In this document: positions 18,949 to 29,054 of the stretch, one piece after another
Layout: every line of letters begins with the position of its first letter
Position numbering within the stretch: the first letter of the stretch is position 1
Assembly (NCBI GenBank): GCA_050084515.1
Contig: CM114272.1
Span: 55,366,001-55,430,000 of the forward strand
Reading direction: 5' to 3'
Source of the DNA: Blasia pusilla
Taxonomy: Eukaryota > Marchantiophyta > Marchantiopsida > Blasiales
Length of the DNA stretch: 64,000 bases
Position numbers and translations under genes: made by a program
Notes under the pieces: generated by a model
Database searches by the model: none
The model's input: the letters and a program-made list of their open reading frames with translations, nothing else
What the model was told of the DNA's origin: nothing

Positions 18949-20234
18949 ACCACTACTACTGCTCGCACTACCCCGTTCTTCCGACCCCTGGAAGAACGCC
19001 GTGATGACAACCCTCTCTCACCTGCTCAAGCACTTAGAGTCTCCTAGAGTCTCCCACACTCCTCACTAGCTCACCTATGCTTACGTCAATCTCGTGATGA
19101 CACACCCGGCCTCACGTACACTCAATACTCATGCTCACCACGAGCCTCCCAACTAACCCACCTAACCTAGCAACACTCTCGGGTCATACATGCAACCCCT
19201 ACGCAACAACCGTCGTATATCCACCAACATGCTACACATGAAAAGAGTCTACACTCGTCACCATCAGTGCACCCACCTAGCACCAGCTACTACCCGATAC
19301 CTATCACTCTCAATTACACACGATAAGTGCGGGAAAAGGGACTCGAATGGGTAACCTGATCACGCCCTCCAACCTACTGCACCGTCAACACTCACTCCTC
19401 CATGTGGCACAGCGTGTCGAACCTCCCGTTTGCCTCGGTATGTGTGTCTCCATCACAACCATTGCACCTACAGTCGATAAAGAACTACCGAGTCGACCCC
19501 CAATCAACTTGCAATGACTGAAAAACTCATGTCGTGAATCCCATCCACGCTCGTGAATCACCAAATGCAAAAACGATCTCCCACTGCACAACTCGCCTCA
19601 ACCACATCCGATTGCTCAACCTGGTAGCCTGAGTCAACCTGGTCTAATGCCACTCCTACCACGTACGCCCTATCTACCTATGTCAATATGACCCTGACCA
19701 CATCCGGTCTTGCCCGACCACATCCGGACTCTCAACCACGTTTGCCCATGCCCTTTACTCTACCACATCCACTCTGCCCTGACCACATCCGCATGTGCCA
19801 TACCACATCCATCACGGTGCCATATGCACCTCCTTAAATGCAAAAGGGGGGCGACCCTCCCATGGGGGGGGATGCGCCTCCAACAAGCCTCCGGCTTCCG
19901 CCTCCGCGACCTAAACCTGGCTCCTCCACGACCTAACCTCCGGCCGCCTCCGTGACCTAAACCGCCTCCGCGACACGGCCGCCTCCTGCTCCTTCCCGAC
20001 ACACCTGCTTTCATATACTTGACGCCACACCACACGCTATTCTCGACTGTTGTCCCCTGTCAATCCTCACCAACAAAATTTGAGAAAAATGGACAACGCT
20101 TCTGCAACGACCTTCCATATGGAAAACATGACAAACACGACGCCAACCAGCGTCTCCACGGGCTCCCCACCGAGGCAACTCGCTTGCCTACCTGCAAACA
20201 ACGAATTCTCACCAGGCCCCTGACATCTTTCTCA
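18949..20234 (-). other. Long 5' leader of retroelement copy 2
   Basis: About 1.3 kb between 5' LTR and gag, with no coding pattern. It contains about six copies of ACCACATCCG-type units (19606-19815) and a CCTCCGcGACCTAAACC-like repeat (19895-19985). Most of it can be matched, reverse-complemented, to 39420-40490, including the GAAGCGTTGTCCATTTTT block. A leader this long is unusual and may hold packaging or translation signals. No clear tRNA primer-binding site was identified next to the LTR. Confidence 0.65.
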
Positions 20235-20704
20235 TGTAAAAATAAAAAGCAGTAAAAATGGCACACCCTGCCTAAAACTCCACTCCTCAATCTACATTGG
20301 TATATCGAGCCTCGTCCACCCTGCGCTATCAAGGAATCCGGACGCTAGCACCCTAGTGCTACTTCACACGCTAGCTCCAACGGCCCAACATGAGAAAGAT
20401 GGCTTAGGAAAGCCAGTTTCCTCTCTTATATAGGGTTGGGAAGAGCCAAAAGGCTCTTCCCTAAAAATAGCCCTCCCCTTGGTAACCTACACGCACAGGT
20501 TACCAGGGGCGGGTGACTGGTCAACAAGTCCCCCGGTTGTGAAAGACCTCAATAGGAAAGTTGTCAAAAAGGATGTTCCTTACACAATGGACCTATCCTC
20601 AACCTCATCCGACACCATGGAAGAAAGTTACACTCAAGATAGTCCGCTGGCTCCTACGCCCCAACCACAATAGATCTCGGCCTATCGGCTACTAAGATGT
20701 GACA
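20235..20704 (-). repeat. 5' LTR of retroelement copy 2, outer end truncated
   Basis: It matches 11220-11696. The plus-strand inner edge begins TGTAAAAATAAAAAG; the minus-strand end is therefore CA, as expected for an LTR. The outer end stops at GATGTGACA (20704), so the first ~140 bp present in the 3' LTR are missing. Sequence beyond 20704 is unrelated. Confidence 0.82.
20425..20432 (-). promoter_or_regulatory. TATA box in 5' LTR of copy 2
   Basis: TATATAAG on the minus strand inside the block CCTATATAAGAGAGG, identical to the box in the 3' LTR. This would be the promoter driving the genomic RNA of the element. Confidence 0.6.
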
Positions 20705-21690
20705 TAGTGGTTGGGAGTTTCTGAGTGTACTTTTGACCATAACTTTGAGTCCTAAGAAGCGTTTGGAACAAACAAGATAGCGTTGGAAAGCTTATGTCAA
20801 GGCGGTTCCAACGCATCTAAAACCTTTGCAAACGCTTGCGCAGAGGTTGAGATATGGGCCAAAACTGATTGTAAGAGGAGTCGGGTTGAGGGCCAAAAAG
20901 AGGGGCACGGGTGGTCTTTCCCAAAGGTAGGGGACCGGAGTTTCCTAGAAGTAATAGTAAGGGGGAAGGTATCCAAGAGTGCTTGGGACTAGAACCCCAC
21001 TTTGGGCGCCCCGGGGCGACCCAAGGGCACGGAACGGATCATGAGTTTGGTGTTGGGCTTCAAAACCTAAACCAAGTTCAATAGAGGGATTTCAGAGATC
21101 CTTATTGGATTCCAACTTGTGACTCATATCATTGAGTTTCGATTAGGGGCTCATGCAAGGTCCGTTGGACAATTGGGACCGCTAGGCACGCAAACGCTAT
21201 TTCAGGTGCCTAGACTAACCACAAAGTATGTCCCAAGTCTCCGAAGACTTGCAGGTGTTGGTAACCTAGGAATGAGAGAAGGTTGAGCTTGATGAGATGC
21301 TCGGCTGAGGACTCCATGGGTTGAGAGGCCGATTGACCCAAAGCCAGACTGACATGAGTGCATTTGGGTGCAGGTTGGCGATGAGAGCGTGTCCTACAGA
21401 ATATATAGTTTGGATATCAATTCTATTATAATGTTGGCAAAATGTCATTATCCTTTGAAAAAATGGTCCATAAAATTCAAAGGTTTTCCATTGAGGCACA
21501 AGGAGCCCCACTGGGGAAAAAATATTGACAAATCCCTTATATTAGAGTATCCAAAATTATAAGCCAAAGTTCTTGTTGGCTCTAGGGGGATCTATTGTAA
21601 TTGTTCTCATACTCCTATTATATATTATCTAGAGCATGAAATTGGTGACCTAATGGATATTTTTTAGGCCTTATGAAACATCTACGAGGA
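20705..21690 (+). other. Unassigned, possibly gag-side remnant of the third gypsy element
   Basis: No recognisable domain. It precedes the protease of the plus-strand element at 21691, so it probably includes its decayed gag, but no zinc knuckle or capsid motif could be read. No copy of the 25500-26612 LTR is present here, so the element lacks its 5' LTR. Confidence 0.35.
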
Positions 21691-21915
21691 TAGAATGGAG
21701 TTGCTTATCCTGTGATTCTTGGGCAACCTTACATCACAGCATCTAGAATGGAGACCAAAGTCATGGTTGATGGGTCTCATTATGCCCGTATCAGAAGTCA
21801 GGATGGAACGAGATCAGTTCAATTCCTTACTGCACGAGTAGGTCATGAAAGGAATAGAGAGAAGTTGAGAGATGGTTGTATGAAGGTAGAGAAAGAGTTT
21901 TCGGATTTTTAGTTA
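21691..21915 (+). pseudogene. Protease C-terminal part, third gypsy element
   Basis: The reading ILGQPYITASRMETKVM then DGSHYARIRSQDGTRSVQFL resembles the end of a retropepsin-like domain (ILGxP...). The active-site DSG lies upstream in decayed DNA and was not seen. A stop follows at 21912. Confidence 0.5.
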
Positions 21916-22299
21916 GCACTCCTGTAGAGCAGGAATATGGGGGTGCAAAGAAAAGAAAGAGTCTTCCACTAGCAAAGGGGGAAGAATCATATACGTTCAG
22001 GTGTGGATTTTCTCAATGTTTTTCTTCGTGGTCTAGTAGATTTCAAATGATGAAAGAAATGAATGAAAAGAAAAGACGTTTTATGAAAAAAAAGGGTTTG
22101 TTAAAATGAGAGGGTGTTCTATTAGATGAAGAGTTCATTAGTGGGATGTATGAAGAAGAGGGTTTTGGAGATAGTCTTGAAGAGGTGTTTACCTAGATGA
22201 GCATCGATTCGGTGGATACAAGAGTGATTAAAATTCACTCACATGAGTTACATGAAAAATATCAAGGTTCATGGAAGGAGAAAATGAATATGAATCTAC

Positions 22300-23470
22300 A
22301 GAGAAGGAAGCGGATGGGCACGAGTTTGAGTCTGAAGAACATCCCATGGAGGCACAAGTGCACACAAAATACAAGACGGTGGTCCGGAAGGTGAAACCAA
22401 TGGCTACTCAACTACCAGAGGGCTATGGGAGACAAGTAGAACGTGCATCAATAGAGCCAAGTCTGCGGGATGTCAAGAAGATAAGACACAAGTTCAGAGA
22501 AGAGACGCTAGATTGTCTGCAAATTAGAGGGGGTGAGTCTCTCACAGAAATTGAAAGGAAAGCTTCGGGAGATATTAAGGAGACATTGGTAAGGCCTTCT
22601 CTTTTACTACACAATAAATTGGTTGTGTAGACACGAGTGTGGTGGCACCGATGGTAATTTTCACAATTCCACATGTGCCTTGGGATTTGAAACCCATACC
22701 AGTACCACAAGCTATGATTCCCAAGCTGATTGAGTTATTGAAGGAGAAGATGTAGATGGGTATCTTAGAGCCATCTATGGGGCCTTACTCGAGTCGATAG
22801 TTCATTGTGCCGAAGAAATCAGGAGCTCTCCGGTTCATTCAAGATATGCAACCATTAAATAAGGTAACCATTCAAAATATGGGAGCGGGGCCTAGAATAG
22901 ATAAAGTCGCAGAAGCTTTTGCAGCCCGTGCTATCTATTCGATAGGAGATTTGCACTTAGGATATGATCAATTCCAATTAGCTATGGAGAGTAGAGATAT
23001 TACCACTATGCACACTTCACTTGGGCTTGTAAGAATGTGCACATTACCTCAAGGAGCAACAAATTTTGTCGCTTATATGTAGAGTGCAATGAATAAAATC
23101 TTGAGAGAGTTCATTCTTGAGAAGACCATTCCTTTTGTAGATGATATTCCTAAAAAGGGATGTGCAATAGAAGATAGGATTGAGAGGGTTGCAAAAGATG
23201 GGTGTAGAAAGTTTGTGTCTGATCATATTCGTGATGTGGATATGATCCTCACAAGACTAGAAGAGGTCAATCTTACTCTTTATGGAGAAAAGTGTAGCTT
23301 TGGGATTCTTCAGATTGTGGTAGTGGGTCATCTTTGTGGAGAGTTTGACCGAAAACCAAATCCAGCAAAAGTTGATGTCATTGGGAGGATAAAAGAATGC
23401 AAAAACGTCATCGAAGTGAGAAGATTTTTAGGAGCTCGTGTGTTTAATCAAGTGTGGATTCCTGATTTTG
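22300..23470 (+). pseudogene. Reverse transcriptase, third gypsy element
   Basis: Linker reading KVKPMATQLPEGYGRQ, then RT blocks: PSMGPYSSR, FIVPKKSGALRFIQDMQPLN, YSIGDLHLGYDQFQLAM (first Asp), TLPQGATNF, PFVDDIPKKG (catalytic DD) and EKCSFGILQIVVVGHLCGE. Stops at about 22754, 22798 and 23081 break it. The FVDDIP.KG catalytic box differs from the YIDD box of copies 1 and 2. Confidence 0.88.
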
Positions 23471-23589
23471 GCCACATATATGATTCTTTGTCTGAGGTGT
23501 CGAGAAAGAAGAAGAAGTTCACTTGGGAGAAGAAGCAAAGAGCAGCAATGATGCAATTGAAGGAGGCATTGAAGCCACCATCGGTTCTA

Positions 23590-24010
23590 CAAAAAAGGAG
23601 CTACGAATGCGGAAGACCTATGATCATCACAGTGGACACTAGCCCTATTGCTATTGGGTGGGCAGTTGGGCAGGATGACGTGGAAGGAAGAAGATTTGCG
23701 ACAAGGTTTGGAGCTCGTACACTCACGGAACGACAGAGGAGGTACCCTCAGGTAAAGAGGGAGCTTTGGGGAGTTGTAATTGCAATGAAATCTGAGAAAG
23801 AGTATCTTATGCGAGCCTATGTATTGCTTGAGGTTGATTGTCTACCTCTATTAGGTATGATTGCGAATTGTAGGACTCCGGATATATCCATGCTACGTTG
23901 GATAGCCTACATTAGGTCCTTGAATCCACAATTGAAGCATATAGCTGGGAAAGAGAACTCAATAGCTGACATGTTGTCTAGAGCTAGATTTAGTCAAGAA
24001 GAAGATATGG
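23590..24010 (+). pseudogene. RNase H, third gypsy element
   Basis: This is within a 398-codon open frame (23089-24285) that also covers the RT thumb. Landmarks: IITVDTSPIAIGWAVGQDD (Asp), ERQRRYPQVKRELWGVVIAM (Glu), LLEVDCLPLLGMI (Asp) and HIAGKENSIADMLSR (Asp). This is the longest intact retroelement frame in the window. Confidence 0.85.
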
Positions 24011-24159
24011 AGGCAACTGAGATAGATGAGGATGATGCACATGTGTGGCAAGTGTTATCTCAAGAACGAGGTGGCATAGAGGATGTTCTAGCCTTCAAAG
24101 AGAATTTGTATGAGGGCAGGTTAAAAGAAATTGGGCGCTATTTAAGCACTCTGCAAAGA

Positions 24160-25420
24160 GACGGAGGGTGGACAGACAAGTTCTTCAAGGAGATTCGGCA
24201 TAAGGCGTATGGCTATCAACTACAAGATGGGTATCTTTGGAAAGGCCAAGAGGGAAGATGGAATGCCCTTGAGGATGGTGGATGACAATGGGACAAAAAT
24301 GCAAGTGCTCAAAGAATTCCATAATTCTTTATGGGCAGGACACAGAGGTTCTTGGGCAACTTTCACCAAGATAAAAGAGAGATATTGGTGGAAAGGCCTA
24401 TATAAGGATGTTGAGAGATATGTTGGGTCATGTGTTGAATGTCAGTTTCAATCAAAAATCATGATGAGAGATGGACTTAAACCCACGTATCCTTTGTCTA
24501 TTCATCATCAATGGGTTATAAATCTAGTTGCTATGCCACTAGGTCTTTGGGGAATGCGTTACCTGGTCTTATCATGAGAATAGTTGTCCAAATTTGTAGA
24601 AGGGAGGGCTTTACGGGCTAAAACAACAGAGCATATATGTCATTTTATTCTAGAGGATACTGTAGCTCGATATGGGAGTGTCGGGCGAATCCGTGCTGAT
24701 AGAGGTGAGTTGAATGCGGAGGAAGCATGAGAGTTCTTCAAGAGATATGGAGTCCAGTTGAGATTAACAACCTCCATGAATCCGGAGGCAAATGGCAAGA
24801 GCGAAAGGGGACATCTGCCAATCATTCAAGCATTGGTAAAGGCGTGTGGAGATCATTATGCTGATTGGTCTAGATTGCTTCCATTTGCTTTATGGGTAGA
24901 TAGAACCACTCATAGCACCGTTATAGGGTTCACGCCTATAGAGTTGATGACAGGTTAAAAGCCGATAATGCCAGCAGAAGGAGATATATCCACTTGGATG
25001 GGTTTTCCGTGGGAAGACAGACTCGATAGGGAAGAGCTCCTAGCACTTCGAATGCAGCAGCTAGAGCGGCGGGAAGAAGATATTGTAGAAGCATTAGTCA
25101 AATGAAGGAAGCAAGGTTGAAAAATAAGGAGCGCTTCGACAAAACTCATTGACTTTGGAAGGAGCCTTTAAGAGAAGGAGATTGGATCTTGATGCACGAC
25201 AACAGCCTCGAAAACTAGCATAGTACAATTAAGAAGTTTGCACGTCGTTGGTTTGGTCCATATGTTGTAGTCTTTGCTTTTGACAATGCCACTTATACAC
25301 TGCGTGAACTAGATGGCACAATTTTAAAGCTGCCCATTGTAGGAAAAAAGGTGAAGATTTTCCGTAGACGTGAGGGATTTCTTGATTTCGATTCAATGTG
25401 TCTAGAGGCACAACAAAAAT
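24160..25420 (+). pseudogene. Integrase, third gypsy element
   Basis: Zinc finger FHNSLWAGHRGSWATFTKIK...CVEC (24300-24450); core remnants RIRADRGELN (second Asp) and TTSMNPEANGKSERGHLPII (Glu helix); ADWSRLLPFALWVDRTTHS; GFTPIELMTG; and the C-terminal RWFGPYVVVFAFDNATYTL region ending at about 25420. At least three frame breaks (24285, 24577, 24957). There is no PHD or chromodomain-like tail. Confidence 0.85.
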
Positions 25421-25499
25421 AATTCTGAGTAAAATAGCAAGAAGAGTCGATATTTTCAGCACATACCGGAGGATGTGCAGGTTTGGAGAGGATAAATTT

Positions 25500-26612
25500 T
25501 GTATAGTAAAATAAGCCAGTGTGTAAACTCCTTCCTCATTAAGTGTTAGATAGAGTTTTATTAGTATTAAATAAATTAGCTTAGGAAAAGAAAATTCCCA
25601 TGTTTAAACCTCTTTATGGTGTCTCTTTTATGCGGGCCAAACTTTAGAAAAAGAAGTAGTAAATAAAAGATGATTTTAAAAAAGTAAAGTAGTGAGGTTG
25701 GTGCTTTAATGAAAAGCAAATTAAAAGTAGTATTGGTTGTTGGCTAGGTTAGTTCGGGTAATTTGGAAAATATCAAGTGGGTGAAAGAGTATATTTTGGA
25801 AGAGATAAGAGGAAATCTACTTGTGTCAAAATATGATTGGCTAAGCCTTAAGAGGAAGCCATGTGGCACAAAATAAAATTAGCTCTATTTTGTATTCTTA
25901 TGTATCCCTTGTGAGTATATAAAAAAGAGGGACCTTCAAGGGTTTATCACCTTCTATTTCATATCTTGAGTCTTTTGTGTGACTCTTGAGTGTATGGCTT
26001 TGGGATTGCTTGCTCTTCCAAGGAGAGTGGATCACCCCTTTTGGGAGAGTAACTTGACCATGGTCTATTCTTCGAGAGGTTTCCAGAGTGTGGTGTGTGT
26101 GGAGATGAGAGGCTTATCACCTTAGAGGAGTTTAGTCATACTAAAATAGTGAATGTTTTGGCTTGTTATCTTCCCAATAAGAGTGGATTAATCCTCTTGG
26201 GAGAATAATTCCGCCAAAGCCCATTCTTGAGGAGAATAGAGAATGCCTGTTAAGCATGGATAGGGGTGGAGCATGAGTTGTGCCCGACTTTCCTTTCCTC
26301 AATCCTTACCATATCAAGGTACTCTTTGTAGATAGGCACTGGTTCACTTGCTATTTAATTTAACACTTTGGGGAGGCGTTCATGAACTAGGTCATGCAAT
26401 CTCCAACTCCGGTGATTCTTCCTATCGTCACATATGGAAGGACATGGAATTGTAATTTGTATGTCCTTATATAGCGATCCATGGACGTCAATAGGTCTGT
26501 TCAAGTAGTGTTTAACACAAGTTGTGCTATCTTGCTCGTGTATTAGCGTAAAGTAGTTTATAGGGATTTTATAGTTAGGAATTTTGGGGTCCGATGTTAC
26601 AAAGAAGTGATC
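25500..26612 (+). repeat. LTR-like direct repeat, left copy (3' LTR of third gypsy element)
   Basis: Starts TGTATAGTAAAAT about 80 bp after the integrase frame ends and matches 33168-34300 for about 1.1 kb. Shared blocks: AGCCAGTGTGTAAACTCCTT, GAAGAGATAAGAGGAAATCT, AAAATATGATTGGCTAAGCC and GGACGTCAATAG. It has a TATA box at 25916. The match ends at about 26612 in GAAGTGATCG(T/C)CTCG, where M1 begins. Confidence 0.8.
25916..25923 (+). promoter_or_regulatory. TATA box in left LTR copy
   Basis: TATATAAA, followed by AAAGAGGGA; the same box is at 33578-33585 in the right copy. It faces M1, which starts ~700 bp downstream. Confidence 0.55.
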
Positions 26613-26674
26613 GTCTCGCTTATTTCCTTTTTCATTCCTTGCTCTTCCTCCCAGCACCTGAGGTTTCCTTCTCC

Positions 26675-26905
26675 GATGACCAAGTCAGTTACATTGACCC
26701 CTTTGCTAGAAGGTAATGATGATCCAACAGCAGACGCTTCAAGGGTTCAATTTCAGCAAGCCCCTCTACTTGAATGTGATGGCACTTCACCATTCAACAC
26801 TTGGAGAGTTGGTTTTAGGCACTCCATCGAAGCTTCGAGGGATCTGTTGTGCACCAGAGCAGATAACACTATCGAGGAGGAAGAACTGACCCAAGGTGCA
26901 CCATG
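26675..26905 (+). pseudogene. M1 first open reading (M-ORF1), about 76 codons
   Basis: ATG start, reading MTKSVTLTPLLEGNDDPTAD...RVGFRHSIEASRDL...EEEELTQGAP then TGA. M2 encodes the same peptide (SLEGNDDPAPDASRV, RVGFRHSIEASRDLFC, EEEELTQPTP) with its stop at the same place. The stop overlaps the next ATG as ATGA in both copies. No known domain recognised. Confidence 0.55.
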
Positions 26906-27556
26906 ACGAGGAAGAAAACACAAGCAACAAAGGTAGGGAGCATGACTCCCAAGTCCATCAAGACTCCTGCGTCTCCATCTTCTGGTCCTCGCTCGGCGAA
27001 TGAGATAAGGCAATAAGAAATAGAGGAGTGGGAAAGGGAAGTTGATATGCATAGGAAGAAGGTTCTGGAGAAACTTGCTCAAGAGGAGCTCGCAAAGCAT
27101 AACGCCGAGGCTGAGGCATCGAAGACCTTGAAGAAAAGAGTCGCGGACGAGAAACGCGAGAAGAAGCGTCTTGACGCCTCCATTAGGAGAGAAAAATTGG
27201 CGAAAGCTCGAAGAGAAAAAATAATCGCCATTGAAGAAAGCCCTGCCCGTCTAATAGACAGTGTTGAGATGTAGGAAATGTCTCTAATGAGGTCTTGGGA
27301 CACCATGAATTTAAAATCGACTAAGGAAACAGCCAAAGTTCAAGTGACGGACAACGAGGTCATAAGGCCAGCAAATGTAGAGATGGTGGACATCTCTGAA
27401 GAAGAAGGAGAAGAGTCGTCGTCGTCATTGAGCCCGGTAGAAGAAAGCAACCTTTATCGGATCCATGAGTTTCCCGTGGACTTGCCAGCTTCAGTCCTAG
27501 AGCAGTTGGCGGGTCTGGACACCGACCCAATCTTTGAGCCAGTAAGAAGAATTTGA
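26904..27556 (+). pseudogene. M1 second open reading: charged coiled-coil segment
   Basis: Starts in the ATGA overlap. It reads KTQATKVGSMTPKSIKTPAS, a Pro/Ser-rich head, then a highly charged helix (EVDMHRKKVLEKLAQEELAK, KRVADEKREKKRLDASIRRE) typical of a coiled coil, then an acidic stretch (EMVDISEEEGEESSSS) and LYRIHEFPVDLPASVLEQL. M2 shows the same parts, including EMVDISEEAREESSSS and YRIDEFPMDLPALVQEEL. Stops near 27015 and 27273 in M1 interrupt it. A GTAAGAAG donor-like site at 27541 suggests an intron before the next block. Confidence 0.6.
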
Positions 27557-27619
27557 GTTATGTGAAAGCTCATTATATAATGTATTGGCAAAACACAACC
27601 GCTTATTGACTTTGTCCCC

Positions 27620-28100
27620 ATTGTGGCAGGTTGTTAAGCAGATGGCATTGATGGAGGGCCAAAAGTCCCCAAGAATTCCACTCTGTCGACTGGGAACAAT
27701 AGAGTACATCCGTGAAATTCAGTCGGAAGAGGACATTGCAAAGCTGAAGCAGTCGGCAGCGACAACATCCTACGTCAACAACTTCCCTCCGTTCTATGTT
27801 CAGCCTTATGATGAACATGGAACGCAAGCTCTGATGACGGAAGAAGACTTGGAGGCGTTGGACACATTCTTGAGTATGAGAGACCAAGAGTTCAGAAGAG
27901 CAATTGAAGGAACAATGTAGCTGGATGCGGAACCTCTACTTCTTCATCTGGGATGGGAACCACAAGTACATGTCGTTGACACAATTTGCACACGAGTGCC
28001 CAAATTCATTGGAGGCACATTTCTACGTGAGGGCAGTCGTGCTCGATCCATTTCCTCATCACATGGCAACGGTGGAAATGGAAATGCATGCAATGAATAC
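27620..28100 (+). pseudogene. M1 third coding block
   Basis: After CCCATTGTGGCAG (acceptor-like), the frame reads VVKQMALMEGQKSPRIPLCR, YIREIQSEEDIAKLKQSA, NNFPPFYVQPYDEHGTQALM, TEEDLEALDTFLSMRDQEFR. One stop (27919) then a frame change gives WMRNLYFFIWDGNHKYMS and SISSSHGNGGNGNA, ending at GTAAGTTT (28101), a good splice donor. M2 (41760 to 41240, minus) conserves this block and donor region. No known domain recognised. Confidence 0.6.
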
Positions 28101-29050
28101 GTAAGTTTCCTCATCCTTATGTTTGATTGCTTCAACCCATCAGAGTCCGACGGGTTGCATAATTGGAAAGCTTAAAGATGGGCAGGAATGATTTGAGTCT
28201 CTTGCCCCCATCGTCTTTGAGGTTTTGGTTATAGTCAAGCAAATTGTCAAAGTCTGACAGGTTGCGTGATGGCCAAGCATACCAGATTAATCCGAGATCT
28301 GAAACCAGTCGAACATTGACAGGTTGAAAAATGAGTGCATGATTTCTTTGTTCTACAATCTGTCAGACTCCGACGAGTTGCATAATGAGGGGTTAGAAAT
28401 CATCCGAGGCCTTAAAGCAACCCGCCGGACTCCAACGGGTTGCATTTTTTCACTAGGACAAGTCGTCGGAGTCCAACAGCTTGCTTGTAGGCGTCCAATT
28501 CCAACTTTACAAGGCCATTGCGCAACCCATCAGACTCCGATGGGTTGATATGGGCAGTTTTTATCCGGAAACCTGTCTCGGAATCGAAGTCATTCTACAA
28601 CCGGTCGGAGTCAAACAAGTTGGAACGAAGGCATAGGAGTCATTCTCTGGCTGCACTAGAGAGTCATGAACTGAGAGTGCAACCCTTCGGACTCTGATGG
28701 GTTTTAACACTCTTGGGAGATTTCAAGGACGCCCAATCCATCGGAGTCCGACGGGTTGTGACAAGCGTACTTATCTATGTGTTATCTTTTGGACCCCGAT
28801 GGATTGACATAATTGCAACCCATCGAACTTCGACGGGTTGTAGGAAATACATTTTTTGTCAAAGAGATTGCAAGTCAAAGCAATTGTTGCAACCCATCAG
28901 ACTCCAACGGATTGGGCATCCTTGAAATCTCCCGAGAGTGTTGTAACCCATGAGAGTCCGACGGGTTGCACTCTTTGTTCATGACTCTCCGGTGCAACCA
29001 TACAGAAACCGATAGGTTGTAGTATTCTTATCTTGTGTTTGGATTTGCAG
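28101..29050 (+). repeat. M1 intron packed with the CAACCCGTCGGA palindrome
   Basis: Donor GTAAGTTT at 28101, acceptor TTTGGATTTGCAG near 29050. It contains about fourteen palindromes or halves at roughly 28133, 28245, 28305, 28361, 28419, 28463, 28521, 28600, 28678, 28733, 28815, 28888, 28947 and 28994, each 24-27 bp with arms CAACCCGTCGGA / TCCGACGGGTTG and a 1-3 bp centre. Many arm bases differ at CpG (CCCATCAG for CCCGTCGG). About 28648-28770 and 28878-29000 form a longer inverted repeat. M2 and M3 preserve parts of the same intron with palindromes at the same positions. Confidence 0.85.
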
Positions 29051-29054
29051 GATT

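Larger units (their letters stand above)
11216..20704 (-). mobile_element. Ty3/gypsy LTR retroelement with C5-MTase and PHD-like finger, copy 2 (near full length)
   Basis: Element of about 9.5 kb on the minus strand, bounded by LTRs at 20235-20704 (5', truncated) and 11216-11833 (3'). Order in its own sense: leader, gag with double CCHC knuckle, protease, C5 DNA methyltransferase, RT, RNase H, integrase with C-terminal PHD-like finger, purine tract, LTR. Every coding block has a counterpart in copy 1 where that copy is present. Stops and frameshifts occur in most domains, so this copy is not autonomous now. Its LTR and leader are also found on the plus strand at 38895-40490, so the family has at least three insertions in 64 kb. 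Confidence 0.92.
21691..26612 (+). mobile_element. Ty3/gypsy retroelement of a second lineage, 5'-truncated
   Basis: Plus strand: protease remnant (21700-21915), RT (22640-23460), RNase H (23590-24000), integrase (24160-25420), 3' LTR (25500-26612). This again is Ty3/gypsy order, without any methyltransferase. Its RT has FVDDI at the catalytic box rather than the YIDDI of copies 1 and 2, and its protease-RT link is different, so it is a separate lineage. Several stops break the frame. Confidence 0.88.

Noticed and set aside
26355-26657. Minus-strand ORF conserved at 34035-34436
   Set aside because: Conservation is explained by the LTR-like duplication; the plus-strand reading in the same place is more protein-like.
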